A stretch of 64,000 bases of DNA from SCRA01 sp035533275 (lineage in GTDB: Bacteria; Vulcanimicrobiota; Vulcanimicrobiia; Vulcanimicrobiales; SCRA01): the NCBI GenBank assembly GCA_035533275.1, contig DATLUD010000045.1:5315-69314 (forward strand), written 5' to 3'. Below, in pieces: positions 26,206-34,221 of the stretch. The translations under genes and the position numbers were made by a program. Each line of letters begins with the position of its first letter. Position 1 is the first letter of the stretch. A model generated the notes under the pieces. That model had not been told where the DNA came from, searched no databases, and worked only from the letters and a program-made list of their open reading frames with translations.

Positions 26206-26685
26206 ATGACAACGACAAGCGTCACTGGGACGGGGAGCGGATCGCCTCTGAGCTCCCTCATCAACCAACCCGCCCCGACGACGACCGGCAACACCGTCCT
26301 GGGGGAGAACGACTTCCTCACGCTGTTGACCACCCAGATGCAGAACCAAGATCCGACCCAGCCCATGGACAACACGCAGATGGTGGCTCAGTTGGCGCAG
26401 TTCTCGTCGCTTCAGGAGACCACCAACCTCGCCAACGCGTTCCAGAGCTTCCAATCGACGTTCTCCGTGACCCAGATGGCCGGCTTCATCGGCAAGTCGG
26501 TCACCGTCGACACCTCCAACGGTGGACAGAACAACGGCTCGCTGATCAGCGGAACCGTCGGCAAGATCGAGGTCCAGAACGGGCAGCCGTACTTCACGAT
26601 GACCGACGCCAACGGCAACGTCATCAGCGATAGCAACGGCAACCCCGCGCTCTTCACGCCCAGCCAGATCGTGACGGTGGGCTAG
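26206..26685 (+). CDS. flgD: FlgD: hook-cap (scaffold) protein
   Basis: This 159-residue protein caps the growing hook and allows FlgE subunits to assemble. The N-terminal export and cap segment is clear (LGENDFLTLLTTQMQNQDPTQPMDNTQMVAQLAQFSSLQ). A short beta-rich C-terminal region follows (GFIGKSVTVDTS, then ISGTVGKIEVQNGQPYF). It is shorter than the about 230-residue E. coli protein, lacking its extra FLG/FnIII-type domains; the short form is common in Gram-positive relatives. AGGAG lies seven bases before the ATG. Confidence 0.94.
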   Translation: MTTTSVTGTGSGSPLSSLINQPAPTTTGNTVLGENDFLTLLTTQMQNQDPTQPMDNTQMVAQLAQFSSLQETTNLANAFQSFQSTFSVTQMAGFIGKSVTVDTSNGGQNNGSLISGTVGKIEVQNGQPYFTMTDANGNVISDSNGNPALFTPSQIVTVG

Positions 26686-26690
26686 AAGTC

Positions 26691-27101
26691 ATGGATCCCA
26701 AAGCGATCGCGGAGGCGGCGGCCGGCGTCCAGCCGGGCGGTGCGGTCGGCCCGGCGCGAACGCCGGTCCAGATCCCTCCGACCTCAGGGACCGCCTTTCG
26801 AGACGTCCTGCGTCAGCAGCAGCAGGTCGCCCCATCATCGGGCGAGCCGCTCCGCTTCTCGGCGCACGCGCTCGAGCGGCTGCAGTCGCGCAAGATCACC
26901 ATCTCGGCCGAAGACATGGCCCGGATGAACCAGATGGCCGACAAGGCCGCCCAGAAGGGCGCCAAGTCGTCCCTCTTCATGTTGCGCGACGTGGCCATGG
27001 TCGTCAGCATCAAGAACCGCGTGGTCATCACCGCGGTCGACGGCGAATCGATGAAGGAGAACGTCTTCACCAACATCGACTCGGCGGCGATCATCGGCTG
27101 A
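26691..27101 (+). CDS. Flagellar operon protein, TIGR02530 type
   Basis: This 136-residue protein matches a family of small proteins found between flgD and flgE in Firmicutes and relatives. The recognisable part is the C-terminal 90 residues: FSAHALERLQSRKITISAEDMARMNQMADKAAQKG, then SLFMLRDVAMVVSIKNRVVITAVD and an ENVFTNIDSA ending. It has no signal peptide or membrane segment. The N-terminal 45 residues are Pro/Gly/Ala-rich. The molecular function of the family is not established. It starts six bases after the flgD stop with a weak ribosome site, so it probably depends on flgD translation. Confidence 0.88.
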   Translation: MDPKAIAEAAAGVQPGGAVGPARTPVQIPPTSGTAFRDVLRQQQQVAPSSGEPLRFSAHALERLQSRKITISAEDMARMNQMADKAAQKGAKSSLFMLRDVAMVVSIKNRVVITAVDGESMKENVFTNIDSAAIIG

Positions 27102-27131
27102 CCGGCCCGCACATCAGTACCATCTCCACTC

Positions 27132-27187
27132 GGCGGTGGACCTCCTAGAGGAAGCCGCCAACGCGGGGGACCTACCGAACCCGCGTT
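27132..27187 (+). other. Two hairpins before flgE
   Basis: GGCGG (27132-27136) pairs with CCGCC (27155-27159) around an inner CCTC/GAGG pair. AACGCGGG (27160-27167) pairs perfectly with CCCGCGTT (27180-27187). Together they fill most of the 107-base leader and stop about ten bases before the flgE ribosome site. Confidence 0.45.
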
Positions 27188-27208
27188 CCTCGAAAGGACG
27201 ATCGACGC

Positions 27209-28828
27209 ATGTTCGATTCGTTGTTCACCGGGGTGACGGGACTGAACGCCTATCAGGCGGACATGAACGTCATCTCGAACAACATCGCGAACGTCGGCAC
27301 GACGGGCTTCAAGTCCCAGAACATGACGTTCCAGGACCTGCTCTACCAGAGCTATCGCTACGCCTCGGCACCCACGCAGACCAACGGCGGCGTCAATCCG
27401 CAGGACGTCGGCCTGGGCGTCAAGGTGGGCACCATCGAAACCGACTTCTCGCAGGGTGGTCTGCAGACCACCGGAGTCAACTCCGACCTGGCCATCAACG
27501 GCAACGGCTACTTCGTCCTCGCCAACACCAGCGGCGGGGGCAACCAGGTCTACACCCGCGACGGAGCGTTCACGCTCAGCTCCCAGGGGATGCTGATCGA
27601 CCCCGGCTCCGGTTTGGCGGTGCAGGGCTACATGGCCAACGCCCAGGGGCAGATCACCCAGACGGGCACCCCGAACTCCATCACCATCCCACTCGGCCTG
27701 ACCATGCAGGCCCAGCAGACGAACAACCTCTACTTGGGCGGCAACAACGACTCCAGCCAGTACGCGCTCACGGCCACCGGCACCAACAACGCCGCCACCA
27801 CGAACGCCGCCTCGACCGTGGTCAACGGGGTGACCGCCCCCACGACGGCGGACAAGATCCTCACGACCACCGTCTACGACTCGCTCGGTAACGCGCACCA
27901 GTTGACCATCACGCTGACTCCGCTCCCGGCGGCGTCCATCAACGCCGCCGGCGGCGCCTTCGGCACGGTCGACCCGGTGACGTCGAACGTGAGCGGCACG
28001 TCGAGCTACATCGCGGGCGCCCTCCCCTCCACGGTCACCAACACCGCCTCGGGCTCGGGCCCGGTGACCCCGGCCACCCGCTTCGCCTACACGGTGACGG
28101 CCGTGGACGGCACCTCCATCTCGCCGGCCGCCGGCGAGCTGACCCCGGGCGGGTACGTGTACTTCGACGCCAACGGCCAGTTCATCGGGGCCACGAACGC
28201 CGCGCCCACCAACGAGCAGCAGACCACGGTGGCGGCGAGCTCGGCCACGCTCAACGCGAGCGCGCCCCTCACCGTGGGCAACACGGTGCCGCTCACGGTC
28301 AGCCTCTGGGGACCGCCGAACAGCCCGCCGACGACTCCGGGCGTGGGGGCCACACCCAACAACGCCGCGGCGCCCACGACGGTCAACCTCGATTGGACCA
28401 AGGCTACGGCGCTCGCCTCGCCGTACACCACCGCCGCCCTCACGCAGGACGGCTACCAGGCCGGCGTTCTGAACAACTTCAGCGTCAGCCAGGACGGATC
28501 GATCCAGGGGCAGTTCAGCAACGGTCAGGTCAAGACGCTGGCTCAGGTCGCGGTCGCGACCTTCGCCAACAACGGCGGCCTGCAGCGCATCGGCAGCAAC
28601 CAGTTCGAGGCGACCGCGAACTCGGGGTTGCCGGTCGTCGGCGCGGCAAATGCCGGCAGCGCCGGGGCGATCGTCTCGGGGGCGCTCGAGCAGTCGAACG
28701 TCTCGCTAGCCGATCAGTTCACGAAGATGATCGTCGCCCAGAACGCGTTCACCGCCAACAGCCGCACGATCGCCACGTCCGATCAAATGCAGCAGACGGT
28801 GGTGAACCTGCTGCCCGGCACCGGCTAG
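27209..28828 (+). CDS. flgE: FlgE: flagellar hook protein
   Basis: This 539-residue protein builds the hook, the universal joint of the flagellum. The N-terminal rod/hook signature is intact (LFTGVTGLNAYQADMNVISNNIANVGTTGFKSQ), and the C-terminal D0 helix ends with QFTKMIVAQNAFTANSRTIATSDQMQQTVVNLL. The middle (about residues 170-420) is Thr/Ala/Asn-rich and variable, as expected for surface domains. The length lies between E. coli FlgE (402) and the longer hook proteins of other groups. Its leader carries two hairpins. Confidence 0.95.
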   Translation: MFDSLFTGVTGLNAYQADMNVISNNIANVGTTGFKSQNMTFQDLLYQSYRYASAPTQTNGGVNPQDVGLGVKVGTIETDFSQGGLQTTGVNSDLAINGNGYFVLANTSGGGNQVYTRDGAFTLSSQGMLIDPGSGLAVQGYMANAQGQITQTGTPNSITIPLGLTMQAQQTNNLYLGGNNDSSQYALTATGTNNAATTNAASTVVNGVTAPTTADKILTTTVYDSLGNAHQLTITLTPLPAASINAAGGAFGTVDPVTSNVSGTSSYIAGALPSTVTNTASGSGPVTPATRFAYTVTAVDGTSISPAAGELTPGGYVYFDANGQFIGATNAAPTNEQQTTVAASSATLNASAPLTVGNTVPLTVSLWGPPNSPPTTPGVGATPNNAAAPTTVNLDWTKATALASPYTTAALTQDGYQAGVLNNFSVSQDGSIQGQFSNGQVKTLAQVAVATFANNGGLQRIGSNQFEATANSGLPVVGAANAGSAGAIVSGALEQSNVSLADQFTKMIVAQNAFTANSRTIATSDQMQQTVVNLLPGTG

Positions 28829-28864
28829 CGGATAGAGCCGGCCTCACGCCACGCGCGCGAGCGC

Positions 28865-28903
28865 GCCAGGGGGCTCCACCGAGCGCGGTGGGGCCCTCCT
28901 GGC
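28865..28903 (+). terminator. Strong hairpin after flgE
   Basis: Arms 28865-28880 and 28887-28903 pair along about 16 bp with one bulge around loop GAGCGC. A smaller CCTCC/GGAGG inverted repeat follows at 28909-28920. No T-run is present. It separates flgE from the sigma-28-like box before flbD. Confidence 0.55.
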
Positions 28904-28996
28904 ATCTGCCTCCGCGGAGGGGCATCCGGGGGCAAAAGCAAGCAAGCAAGGTGACTGCAATCACCGCCGTCGTTCGTACCGATGGACGCTGATTCT

Positions 28997-29004
28997 GCCG
29001 ATAC
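28997..29004 (+). promoter_or_regulatory. Candidate sigma-28 -10 element before flbD
   Basis: GCCGATAC ends eight bases before the flbD ATG. A TACC at 28977-28980 is a poor -35 (16-base spacing). If used, the transcript would start at or next to the start codon. Confidence 0.4.
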
Positions 29005-29012
29005 TTCCAGTG

Positions 29013-29222
29013 ATGATCTCACTGCACCGTCTCAACGGACAGTCAATCGTCCTCAATGCCGACCTGATCGAGTACGTGGAGGCGACGCCCGACACCGTGG
29101 TCACCCTTTCGAGCGGCAACAAGCTGCGCGTGCTGGAGACCCTCGACGAGGTCCAGCGCCGGGTGGTCGCCTACAAACGGGCGATTCACGGGCCCGAACC
29201 GCCCCCGGCGGAAGGACGATGA
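29013..29222 (+). CDS. flbD: FlbD family protein
   Basis: This 69-residue protein (MISLHRLNGQSIVLNADLIEYVEATPDTVVTL and following) matches the short FlbD family found next to motA in Firmicutes and spirochaetes. The family is linked to motility but its mechanism is unknown; it should not be confused with the Caulobacter regulator FlbD. The fold looks like a small beta barrel. There is no Shine-Dalgarno sequence before ATG 29013 (nor GTG 29010), and a sigma-28-like -10 box ends eight bases upstream. Confidence 0.88.
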   Translation: MISLHRLNGQSIVLNADLIEYVEATPDTVVTLSSGNKLRVLETLDEVQRRVVAYKRAIHGPEPPPAEGR

Positions 29223-29282
29223 CCGCTCTTGTGAGGCGCCCGGCGTCCGCGCACGCCGCGCGATCGTAAGGAAGGCTACGGC

Positions 29283-30119
29283 TTGGACGCAGCAACCATC
29301 ATCGGCATCTTGGTCGCGTGGGGCTCGTTGGTCCTCGCGGCTGCGATCGGTCACGTCGACGTCTCGATCATCTTCGCGCGCTGGGAGGCCTTCCTGCTGG
29401 TCTTCGGCGGCAGCATCGGCGCGACGATGATCTCTTTTCCGTTTAAGGCCCTCGTGCAAGCGATCGGGGCGCTGAGGATGGTCTTCGGCGCCGTGCACCT
29501 CGAGGAGCGCGAAACGATCGCCACGCTGGTGGCTTTTGCGGAGAAGGCGCGGCGCGAAGGGCTCCTGGCGCTCGAGAACGAGGCAAACGATCTCGAAGAC
29601 GAGTTCATGCGCAGGGGGATCCAGTTGGTGATCGACGGCCGCGACACCGACATCATCCGCAAGATCTTGGAGACCGAGGTCGGCTATGTGGAGCAGCGCT
29701 TCAAGAAGGCCGAGTCCGTCTGGACCACCATGGGCGGCTACTCTCCCACGCTGGGCATCATCGGGACCGTGCTCGGCTTGATCGCCATGCTCAAGAGCCT
29801 CGGCTCGCTGGGAGGAAACACCTCCAACGTCACGGGCACCATCGGCATCGCCACCGCCCAAGCCTTCGTCGCCACGTTCTTCGGCATCTCGCTGGCCAAT
29901 CTGCTCTGGCTGCCGTTTGCGGGCAAGATCCGCGAGCGCTCCCAGCAGATCTTGCTGCTGCGCGAGATCATGATCGAGGGCATCCTCGCCATCCAGGCCG
30001 GCGACAACCCCCGCCTGCTGGAGGAGAAGCTCCACGCATTCCTCGACCCCGAAGAGCGCGAGATGGAAGTCGAGGCCGGCGGCGGCGTCGGCGAGCTGGG
30101 CACGGCACCGGCGGGGTAG
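29283..30119 (+). CDS. motA: MotA-type flagellar stator protein
   Basis: This 278-residue membrane protein forms the ion channel of the motor with MotB. Four membrane segments are visible: near residues 3-22, 33-52 (FARWEAFLLVFGGSIGATMI), 150-170 (YSPTLGIIGTVLGLIAMLKSL) and 183-203. A large cytoplasmic loop carries charged residues for FliG contact (AEKARREGLLALENEAND). It starts at a TTG with GGAAGG seven bases upstream. Ion specificity (H+ or Na+, MotA or MotP/PomA) cannot be decided from sequence alone. Confidence 0.92.
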   Translation: MDAATIIGILVAWGSLVLAAAIGHVDVSIIFARWEAFLLVFGGSIGATMISFPFKALVQAIGALRMVFGAVHLEERETIATLVAFAEKARREGLLALENEANDLEDEFMRRGIQLVIDGRDTDIIRKILETEVGYVEQRFKKAESVWTTMGGYSPTLGIIGTVLGLIAMLKSLGSLGGNTSNVTGTIGIATAQAFVATFFGISLANLLWLPFAGKIRERSQQILLLREIMIEGILAIQAGDNPRLLEEKLHAFLDPEEREMEVEAGGGVGELGTAPAG

Positions 30120-30128
30120 CGCGCGATC

Positions 30129-30920
30129 ATGGCATTGATACCGCAGCAGATGAAGACGTCGGATTCCTCCCTCTCGCGCTCGCGGAGGAGATCGCGGTTC
30201 GGCGGGAACGACGGACACCACGAGGCGGCCGGCATGATGCGCTGGCTGCTGACGTACGCCGACATGATCACGCTCCTGCTGGCGCTGTTCATCATCCTCT
30301 TCGCGATCTCGACCATCAGCTCGGTCAAGTTCAACCGCTTCGCCAAAGAGGTCAACGCGGGCTTCACCGGTCGCGAGTGGGTCAACCATCCGCCGCTTGC
30401 GGGGCAGCAAAGCGACCTGAAAGGCGGGAGCTCGCCCTCTCTGCAGCAAATCGAACGGCAGTTGGCGACCTTTCTCAAGGAGAGGCATCTCGAGAGCGAG
30501 GTGCGTCTGCGCGTCGAGCGGCGTGGGCTGGTGGTGAGCCTCTTGACGGACAAGGCGCTCTATCGATCGGGTTCGGCCGAGGTCTTGCCGCGGGTACGCG
30601 AGATCTTGAACGAGGTCGCCGTCTATTTGCGCGAGACCAAGAACGACATCTCGGTGGAGGGAAACACCGACAACGTGCCGATTCACACGGCTGCCTATCC
30701 GACGAACTGGGAGCTCTCGACTGCCCGCGCCACGAACGTGGTGCGCTATCTCGTGGAGGCAGACCACATCGATCCCACCCGCATCTCGGCGGCCGGCTAC
30801 GGCCGGTACCGCCCGCTCGTCCCCAACGACACACCTCAGCATCGTCAGTTGAATCGTCGCGTGGACATCGTGATCCTCAGCGACAAGGCCACGCAACAAG
30901 AGAGGCGTCTGGGAGAGTAA
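30129..30920 (+). CDS. motB: MotB-type stator protein with OmpA-like peptidoglycan anchor
   Basis: This 263-residue protein anchors the stator to peptidoglycan. A basic N-terminal tail (SRSRRRSRFGG) precedes one membrane segment with the ion-binding aspartate D45 in YADMITLLLALFIILFAIS. The periplasmic C-terminus has the OmpA/MotB fold (SVEGNTDNVPIHTAAYPTNW, then LSTARATNVVRYL and NRRVDIVIL). The gene is nine bases from motA. Confidence 0.93.
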   Translation: MALIPQQMKTSDSSLSRSRRRSRFGGNDGHHEAAGMMRWLLTYADMITLLLALFIILFAISTISSVKFNRFAKEVNAGFTGREWVNHPPLAGQQSDLKGGSSPSLQQIERQLATFLKERHLESEVRLRVERRGLVVSLLTDKALYRSGSAEVLPRVREILNEVAVYLRETKNDISVEGNTDNVPIHTAAYPTNWELSTARATNVVRYLVEADHIDPTRISAAGYGRYRPLVPNDTPQHRQLNRRVDIVILSDKATQQERRLGE

Positions 30921-30922
30921 CC

Positions 30923-31909
30923 ATGTCGATGCTCTCGCAAGAAGAAATCGATGCGCTCGTCAACCAATTGGCCGCTCCGGAGACCCAGGCGGAGAAAGCC
31001 GAGGCCAAGCGCATCAAGAACTTCGACTTTCGCTTCAACAAGCGTCTGGAGAAGTTCACCACCAACCAGCTCCACACGCTGCGGACGCTGCACGACAACT
31101 ACACGCGTCTTCTGAACAACGCGCTCTCCGTCTATCTGCGGACGCGCGTCGAGGCGACGATCATCGGCATCGAGCAGATCAGCTACGGCGACTTCATCGC
31201 CTCGATCGGCGTCCCGTCGATCCTCTCGATCTTCTCGATGGACCCGTTGCCCGGCAGCGGCATCGTCCAGCTCGACCTCAACCTCACGTTCTCGATCATC
31301 GACCGGCTCCTCGGCGGGCCGGGCTGGCTGCCGCAGAAGCTGCGCGACCTCACCGACATCGAGCGAACGCTGATGCAGCGCTTCATGGCGCGGGTGCTCT
31401 CGAGCTATCGGGAGGCGTGGAGCCACTTTCTCACCCTCTCGCTGCGCATCGAGGCGCTCGACTCGAATCCGCAGTTCATTCCCCGCATCATCCCGCTCGA
31501 TCAGATGATCGCGTACGTCTCGTGCGAGCTGAAGATCGGCGAGATGACGGGGATCATGAACTTCTGCCTGCCGTACCTGGTGCTCCAGTCGATCGCGGCC
31601 CAGCTCTCGGAGTTCCAGTGGTCCGGGAGCGTGATGACGGGGCGGGGCATGACGGAGGCGGACGTGGCCGAGTTGGCGCGCAACGTCGAGCGCGCCGAGG
31701 TGGCCGTGACTGTCGAGCTCGGCAGAACGGACGTGGCGCTCAAGGAGCTGCTGGCGCTTGCCGTCGGCGACGTCGTGCTCTTCGACGTGCCCACGACCGA
31801 GTCGCTCGTGGCCCGAGTCAACGAGCACGAGAAGTTCCGCGTCCACGTGGGCGCGAACCGCGACAGGCTCGCGGCGCGCGTGGCCTCGATCGTGGGAACG
31901 GAGGAGTAG
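30923..31909 (+). CDS. fliM: FliM: flagellar motor switch protein
   Basis: This 328-residue C-ring protein receives CheY-P and switches motor direction. The N-terminal segment MLSQEEIDALVNQL is the CheY-P-binding peptide. The middle domain follows (RTLHDNYTRLLNNALSVYLRTRVEATI; the GGPG motif in LLGGPGWLPQKLRDLTDIE). A C-terminal SpoA/FliN-like domain ends the protein (VELGRTDVALKELLALAVGDVVLFD). ATG 30923 or 30929 could be used. It starts two bases after motB. Confidence 0.95.
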   Translation: MSMLSQEEIDALVNQLAAPETQAEKAEAKRIKNFDFRFNKRLEKFTTNQLHTLRTLHDNYTRLLNNALSVYLRTRVEATIIGIEQISYGDFIASIGVPSILSIFSMDPLPGSGIVQLDLNLTFSIIDRLLGGPGWLPQKLRDLTDIERTLMQRFMARVLSSYREAWSHFLTLSLRIEALDSNPQFIPRIIPLDQMIAYVSCELKIGEMTGIMNFCLPYLVLQSIAAQLSEFQWSGSVMTGRGMTEADVAELARNVERAEVAVTVELGRTDVALKELLALAVGDVVLFDVPTTESLVARVNEHEKFRVHVGANRDRLAARVASIVGTEE

Positions 31910-31917
31910 AGGGGACC

Positions 31918-32811
31918 GTGGCAGATTCGAATCCGCAGTTGAAGGCCTTGGCGACGGCGATCAGCCGCGCCGGCGCGGAGGCTCTGGGGACGCTCCTCGA
32001 CCGCGCCGTGCGCGTCGGGGAGCCCCTTGCCTCGGCGTCGTCGGAATCGATCCGGCTCGAGGCCGATCGCGTCGCGGCGACGGCGGAGGTTCCCGCCCTG
32101 GCGGCGCCCTTGGTGGTCCGCTTCTCGAAGGGCGACCTCGCGCGCTGCGTCGACCTGATGGTCGGCGGCACCGGCGAGCCGCAAGACGAGATTCCCGCCA
32201 TGCAGCTCTCGATCGTCGCGGAGACGGCTGGTCAGCTCGCCTCGGCGATGGCGGCCACCCTCGCGGAAGAGGTGGGCTTGACGGCCGAGGGCACCAAGGC
32301 CGGGGTCGTGGAGGATGCGGGCGCGCTCCCCGCGCCGCCGTTCGTCTCCTTCGCCGTCCCGCTGGAGATCGAAGGGATTCTCTCGGGCTCGTTCTCCATC
32401 GACGTGCCGGCGCTCTTGGCCAATAGGGTAACCGAACAAGCCACCTCGCGCTTCCATGCGCAGGCGAGCCCCGAGGTGCGGGAGCGCGCTCGCGCTCCGG
32501 TGCACGCCAAGCCCGCCGAGTTCGCGCCGATGGCGCCGACGGCGCCCTTGATGCCCTCACCCGGCAGCGCCAATCTCGATCTCGTGCACGACATACCGCT
32601 GCAGATCTCGGCGGTGCTCGGACAGGCAAGGATGCCTCTGCGCGAAGTGGTCTCGCTCACGCCCGGCAGCGTCTTCGAGCTGGAGAAGAGCAACGCCGAG
32701 CCGATCGACCTCTACGTCAACAACATCCTGATTGCCCGTGGGGAGGTGGTCGTGGTCGACGACAAGTTCGCGGTGAAGATCTCCGAGCTGAATCCCGGCG
32801 ACCGCGCGTAA
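31918..32811 (+). CDS. fliY: FliY-like FliN: C-ring protein with a degenerate CheC-like domain
   Basis: This 297-residue protein ends with a clear FliN/SpoA domain (about residues 220-297: VHDIPLQISAVLGQARMPLREVV, then IDLYVNNILIARGEVVVVDDKFAVKI), the base of the C ring. Unlike the short FliN, it has about 200 extra N-terminal residues with the size and layout of FliY's CheC-like phosphatase domain. The position of the catalytic ExxN motif reads AETAGQL, with Gly in place of Asn, and no second ExxN motif is seen. CheY-P phosphatase activity is therefore doubtful. The GTG start has AGGGG upstream. The separate CheC at 39541 keeps both motifs. Confidence 0.85.
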   Translation: MADSNPQLKALATAISRAGAEALGTLLDRAVRVGEPLASASSESIRLEADRVAATAEVPALAAPLVVRFSKGDLARCVDLMVGGTGEPQDEIPAMQLSIVAETAGQLASAMAATLAEEVGLTAEGTKAGVVEDAGALPAPPFVSFAVPLEIEGILSGSFSIDVPALLANRVTEQATSRFHAQASPEVRERARAPVHAKPAEFAPMAPTAPLMPSPGSANLDLVHDIPLQISAVLGQARMPLREVVSLTPGSVFELEKSNAEPIDLYVNNILIARGEVVVVDDKFAVKISELNPGDRA

Positions 32812-32822
32812 CCCCCGCGGCC

Positions 32823-33173
32823 ATGACACCCAGTCTGATCGGGCAGTACGTTTACGCGATCGCCGTCATCGCCGTGCTCTTGGCCGCCCTCAGCTGGGTG
32901 GTCGCGCAACTCGCTCGGCGGCGCATGCTGGTGGTCACGGGTCGGAGGCTGGTGGGGGTGATCGAGTCGACCCAGCTCACCCATCAGAACTGGGTCTCGG
33001 TGGTCAAGGTCACCGATCGCTACTACTTGCTCGGCAGCGGCCAGGGGGGCGTCTCGCTGGTCAGCGAGATCCCGCCCGAAGCGGTGGAGCCGTGGCTTGA
33101 AGAGCAGCGGCGCATCGCCCAGCAGCAGACGCGGACGGTGCGGGGCCTGTGGCAGAGGGTGCTGCGACGGTGA
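32823..33173 (+). CDS. fliO: FliO: assembly factor for the export gate
   Basis: This 116-residue protein has one N-terminal membrane segment (about residues 8-28) and a cytoplasmic domain (RRMLVVTGRRLVGVIESTQL, then VVKVTDRYYLLGSGQGGVSLVSEI). This fits FliO, which helps assemble the FliP ring. FliO is poorly conserved, so the position between fliY and fliP is strong support. Its stop overlaps the GTG of fliP. Confidence 0.88.
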   Translation: MTPSLIGQYVYAIAVIAVLLAALSWVVAQLARRRMLVVTGRRLVGVIESTQLTHQNWVSVVKVTDRYYLLGSGQGGVSLVSEIPPEAVEPWLEEQRRIAQQQTRTVRGLWQRVLRR

Positions 33174-33955
33174 CTGCCCGTGTAGCCCGGTCGCTCGCGC
33201 TCGTAGCCTGCCTCGTCGCAGGCTTCGTCGTGCTCTGCGGCGCCCTCGCCGCGGCGCAGCAGGCGCCCGCGCCGATTCCCGTGCCGCAGATCCAGTTCGG
33301 CATCGGGCGCGCCACCAAGCCGCAGGACGTCGCGCTCTCGCTGCAGATCCTGCTGCTCCTGACGGTCCTTTCGCTGGCGCCGACTCTGCTCGTGCTGGTG
33401 ACGTCGTTCACGCGCATCATCGTGGTGCTCTCGTTCGTGCGAACGGCATTGGGCACCCAGCAGATGCCGCCCAATCAGGTCCTGGTGGGCCTCGCGCTGC
33501 TGCTGACGTTCTTCGTGATGAAGCCGACGATCGACCAGGTCAACTCGCAGGCGGTCCAGCCGTACATGCAGCAGAAGATCTCGCAGCAGGTGGCCTTGAA
33601 CCGGGCGGCCCAGCCGCTGCGCGTCTTCATGTTCAAGCAGACGCGCGAGAAGGACCTCGATCTGTTCTACTTCCTCTCCAAGGAGCCCCGGCCGCGGACC
33701 CAAGCGGACGTGCCGACGTACGTCCTGGTGCCGGCGTTCGTGATCTCGGAGCTCAAGACGGCCTTCGAGATCGGCTTCGCGATCTACGTTCCGTTCATCG
33801 TCATCGACATGGCGGTGGCCTCGATCCTGATGTCGATGGGCATGATGATGCTGCCGCCGGTGATCATCTCGCTGCCCTTCAAGATCCTCGTCTTCGTGCT
33901 GGTGGACGGCTGGAACCTGGTCGTGCACACGCTGTTCGTGAGCTTCAACCGGTGA
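33170..33955 (+). CDS. fliP: FliP: export gate protein
   Basis: This 261-residue protein forms the core of the export gate with FliQ and FliR. A cleavable signal peptide (about residues 1-24, ending near ALAAAQQ) is typical of FliP. It is followed by LAPTLLVLVTSFTRIIVVLSFVRTALGTQQMPPNQVLVGLALLLTFF and the C-terminal FEIGFAIYVPFIVIDMAVASILMSMGMMMLPP. I chose GTG 33170, which overlaps the fliO stop, over the GTG at 33149. Confidence 0.96.
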   Translation: MTARVARSLALVACLVAGFVVLCGALAAAQQAPAPIPVPQIQFGIGRATKPQDVALSLQILLLLTVLSLAPTLLVLVTSFTRIIVVLSFVRTALGTQQMPPNQVLVGLALLLTFFVMKPTIDQVNSQAVQPYMQQKISQQVALNRAAQPLRVFMFKQTREKDLDLFYFLSKEPRPRTQADVPTYVLVPAFVISELKTAFEIGFAIYVPFIVIDMAVASILMSMGMMMLPPVIISLPFKILVFVLVDGWNLVVHTLFVSFNR

Positions 33956-34221
33956 CGTACCTCGACGCGATCTCGCTGGGCCGCGAGGCGATGTGGGTCG
34001 TGCTCTTGGTCACCGGGCCGGCCTTGATCTTCGGCTTGGTGGTGGGCCTCGTCATCTCGGTCTTCCAGGCCGTCACGCAGATCCAGGAGCCGACGCTGGC
34101 CTTCATCCCCAAGATCCTGGCGGTCGGGATCGCGATTCTGCTCTTCGGCCCCTTTATGCTGGCCATCATGACGGATTTCATGAGCAACGTCATCAGCAAC
34201 GTCGGGATGTACCTGCACTGA
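33952..34221 (+). CDS. fliQ: FliQ: export gate protein
   Basis: This 89-residue protein with two membrane segments (about residues 14-38 and 52-75) matches FliQ throughout: ALIFGLVVGLVISVFQAVTQIQEPTLAFIPKI. It forms the outer part of the export gate. It starts at a GTG overlapping the fliP stop and ends with TGATG shared with fliR. Confidence 0.96.
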   Translation: MTYLDAISLGREAMWVVLLVTGPALIFGLVVGLVISVFQAVTQIQEPTLAFIPKILAVGIAILLFGPFMLAIMTDFMSNVISNVGMYLH

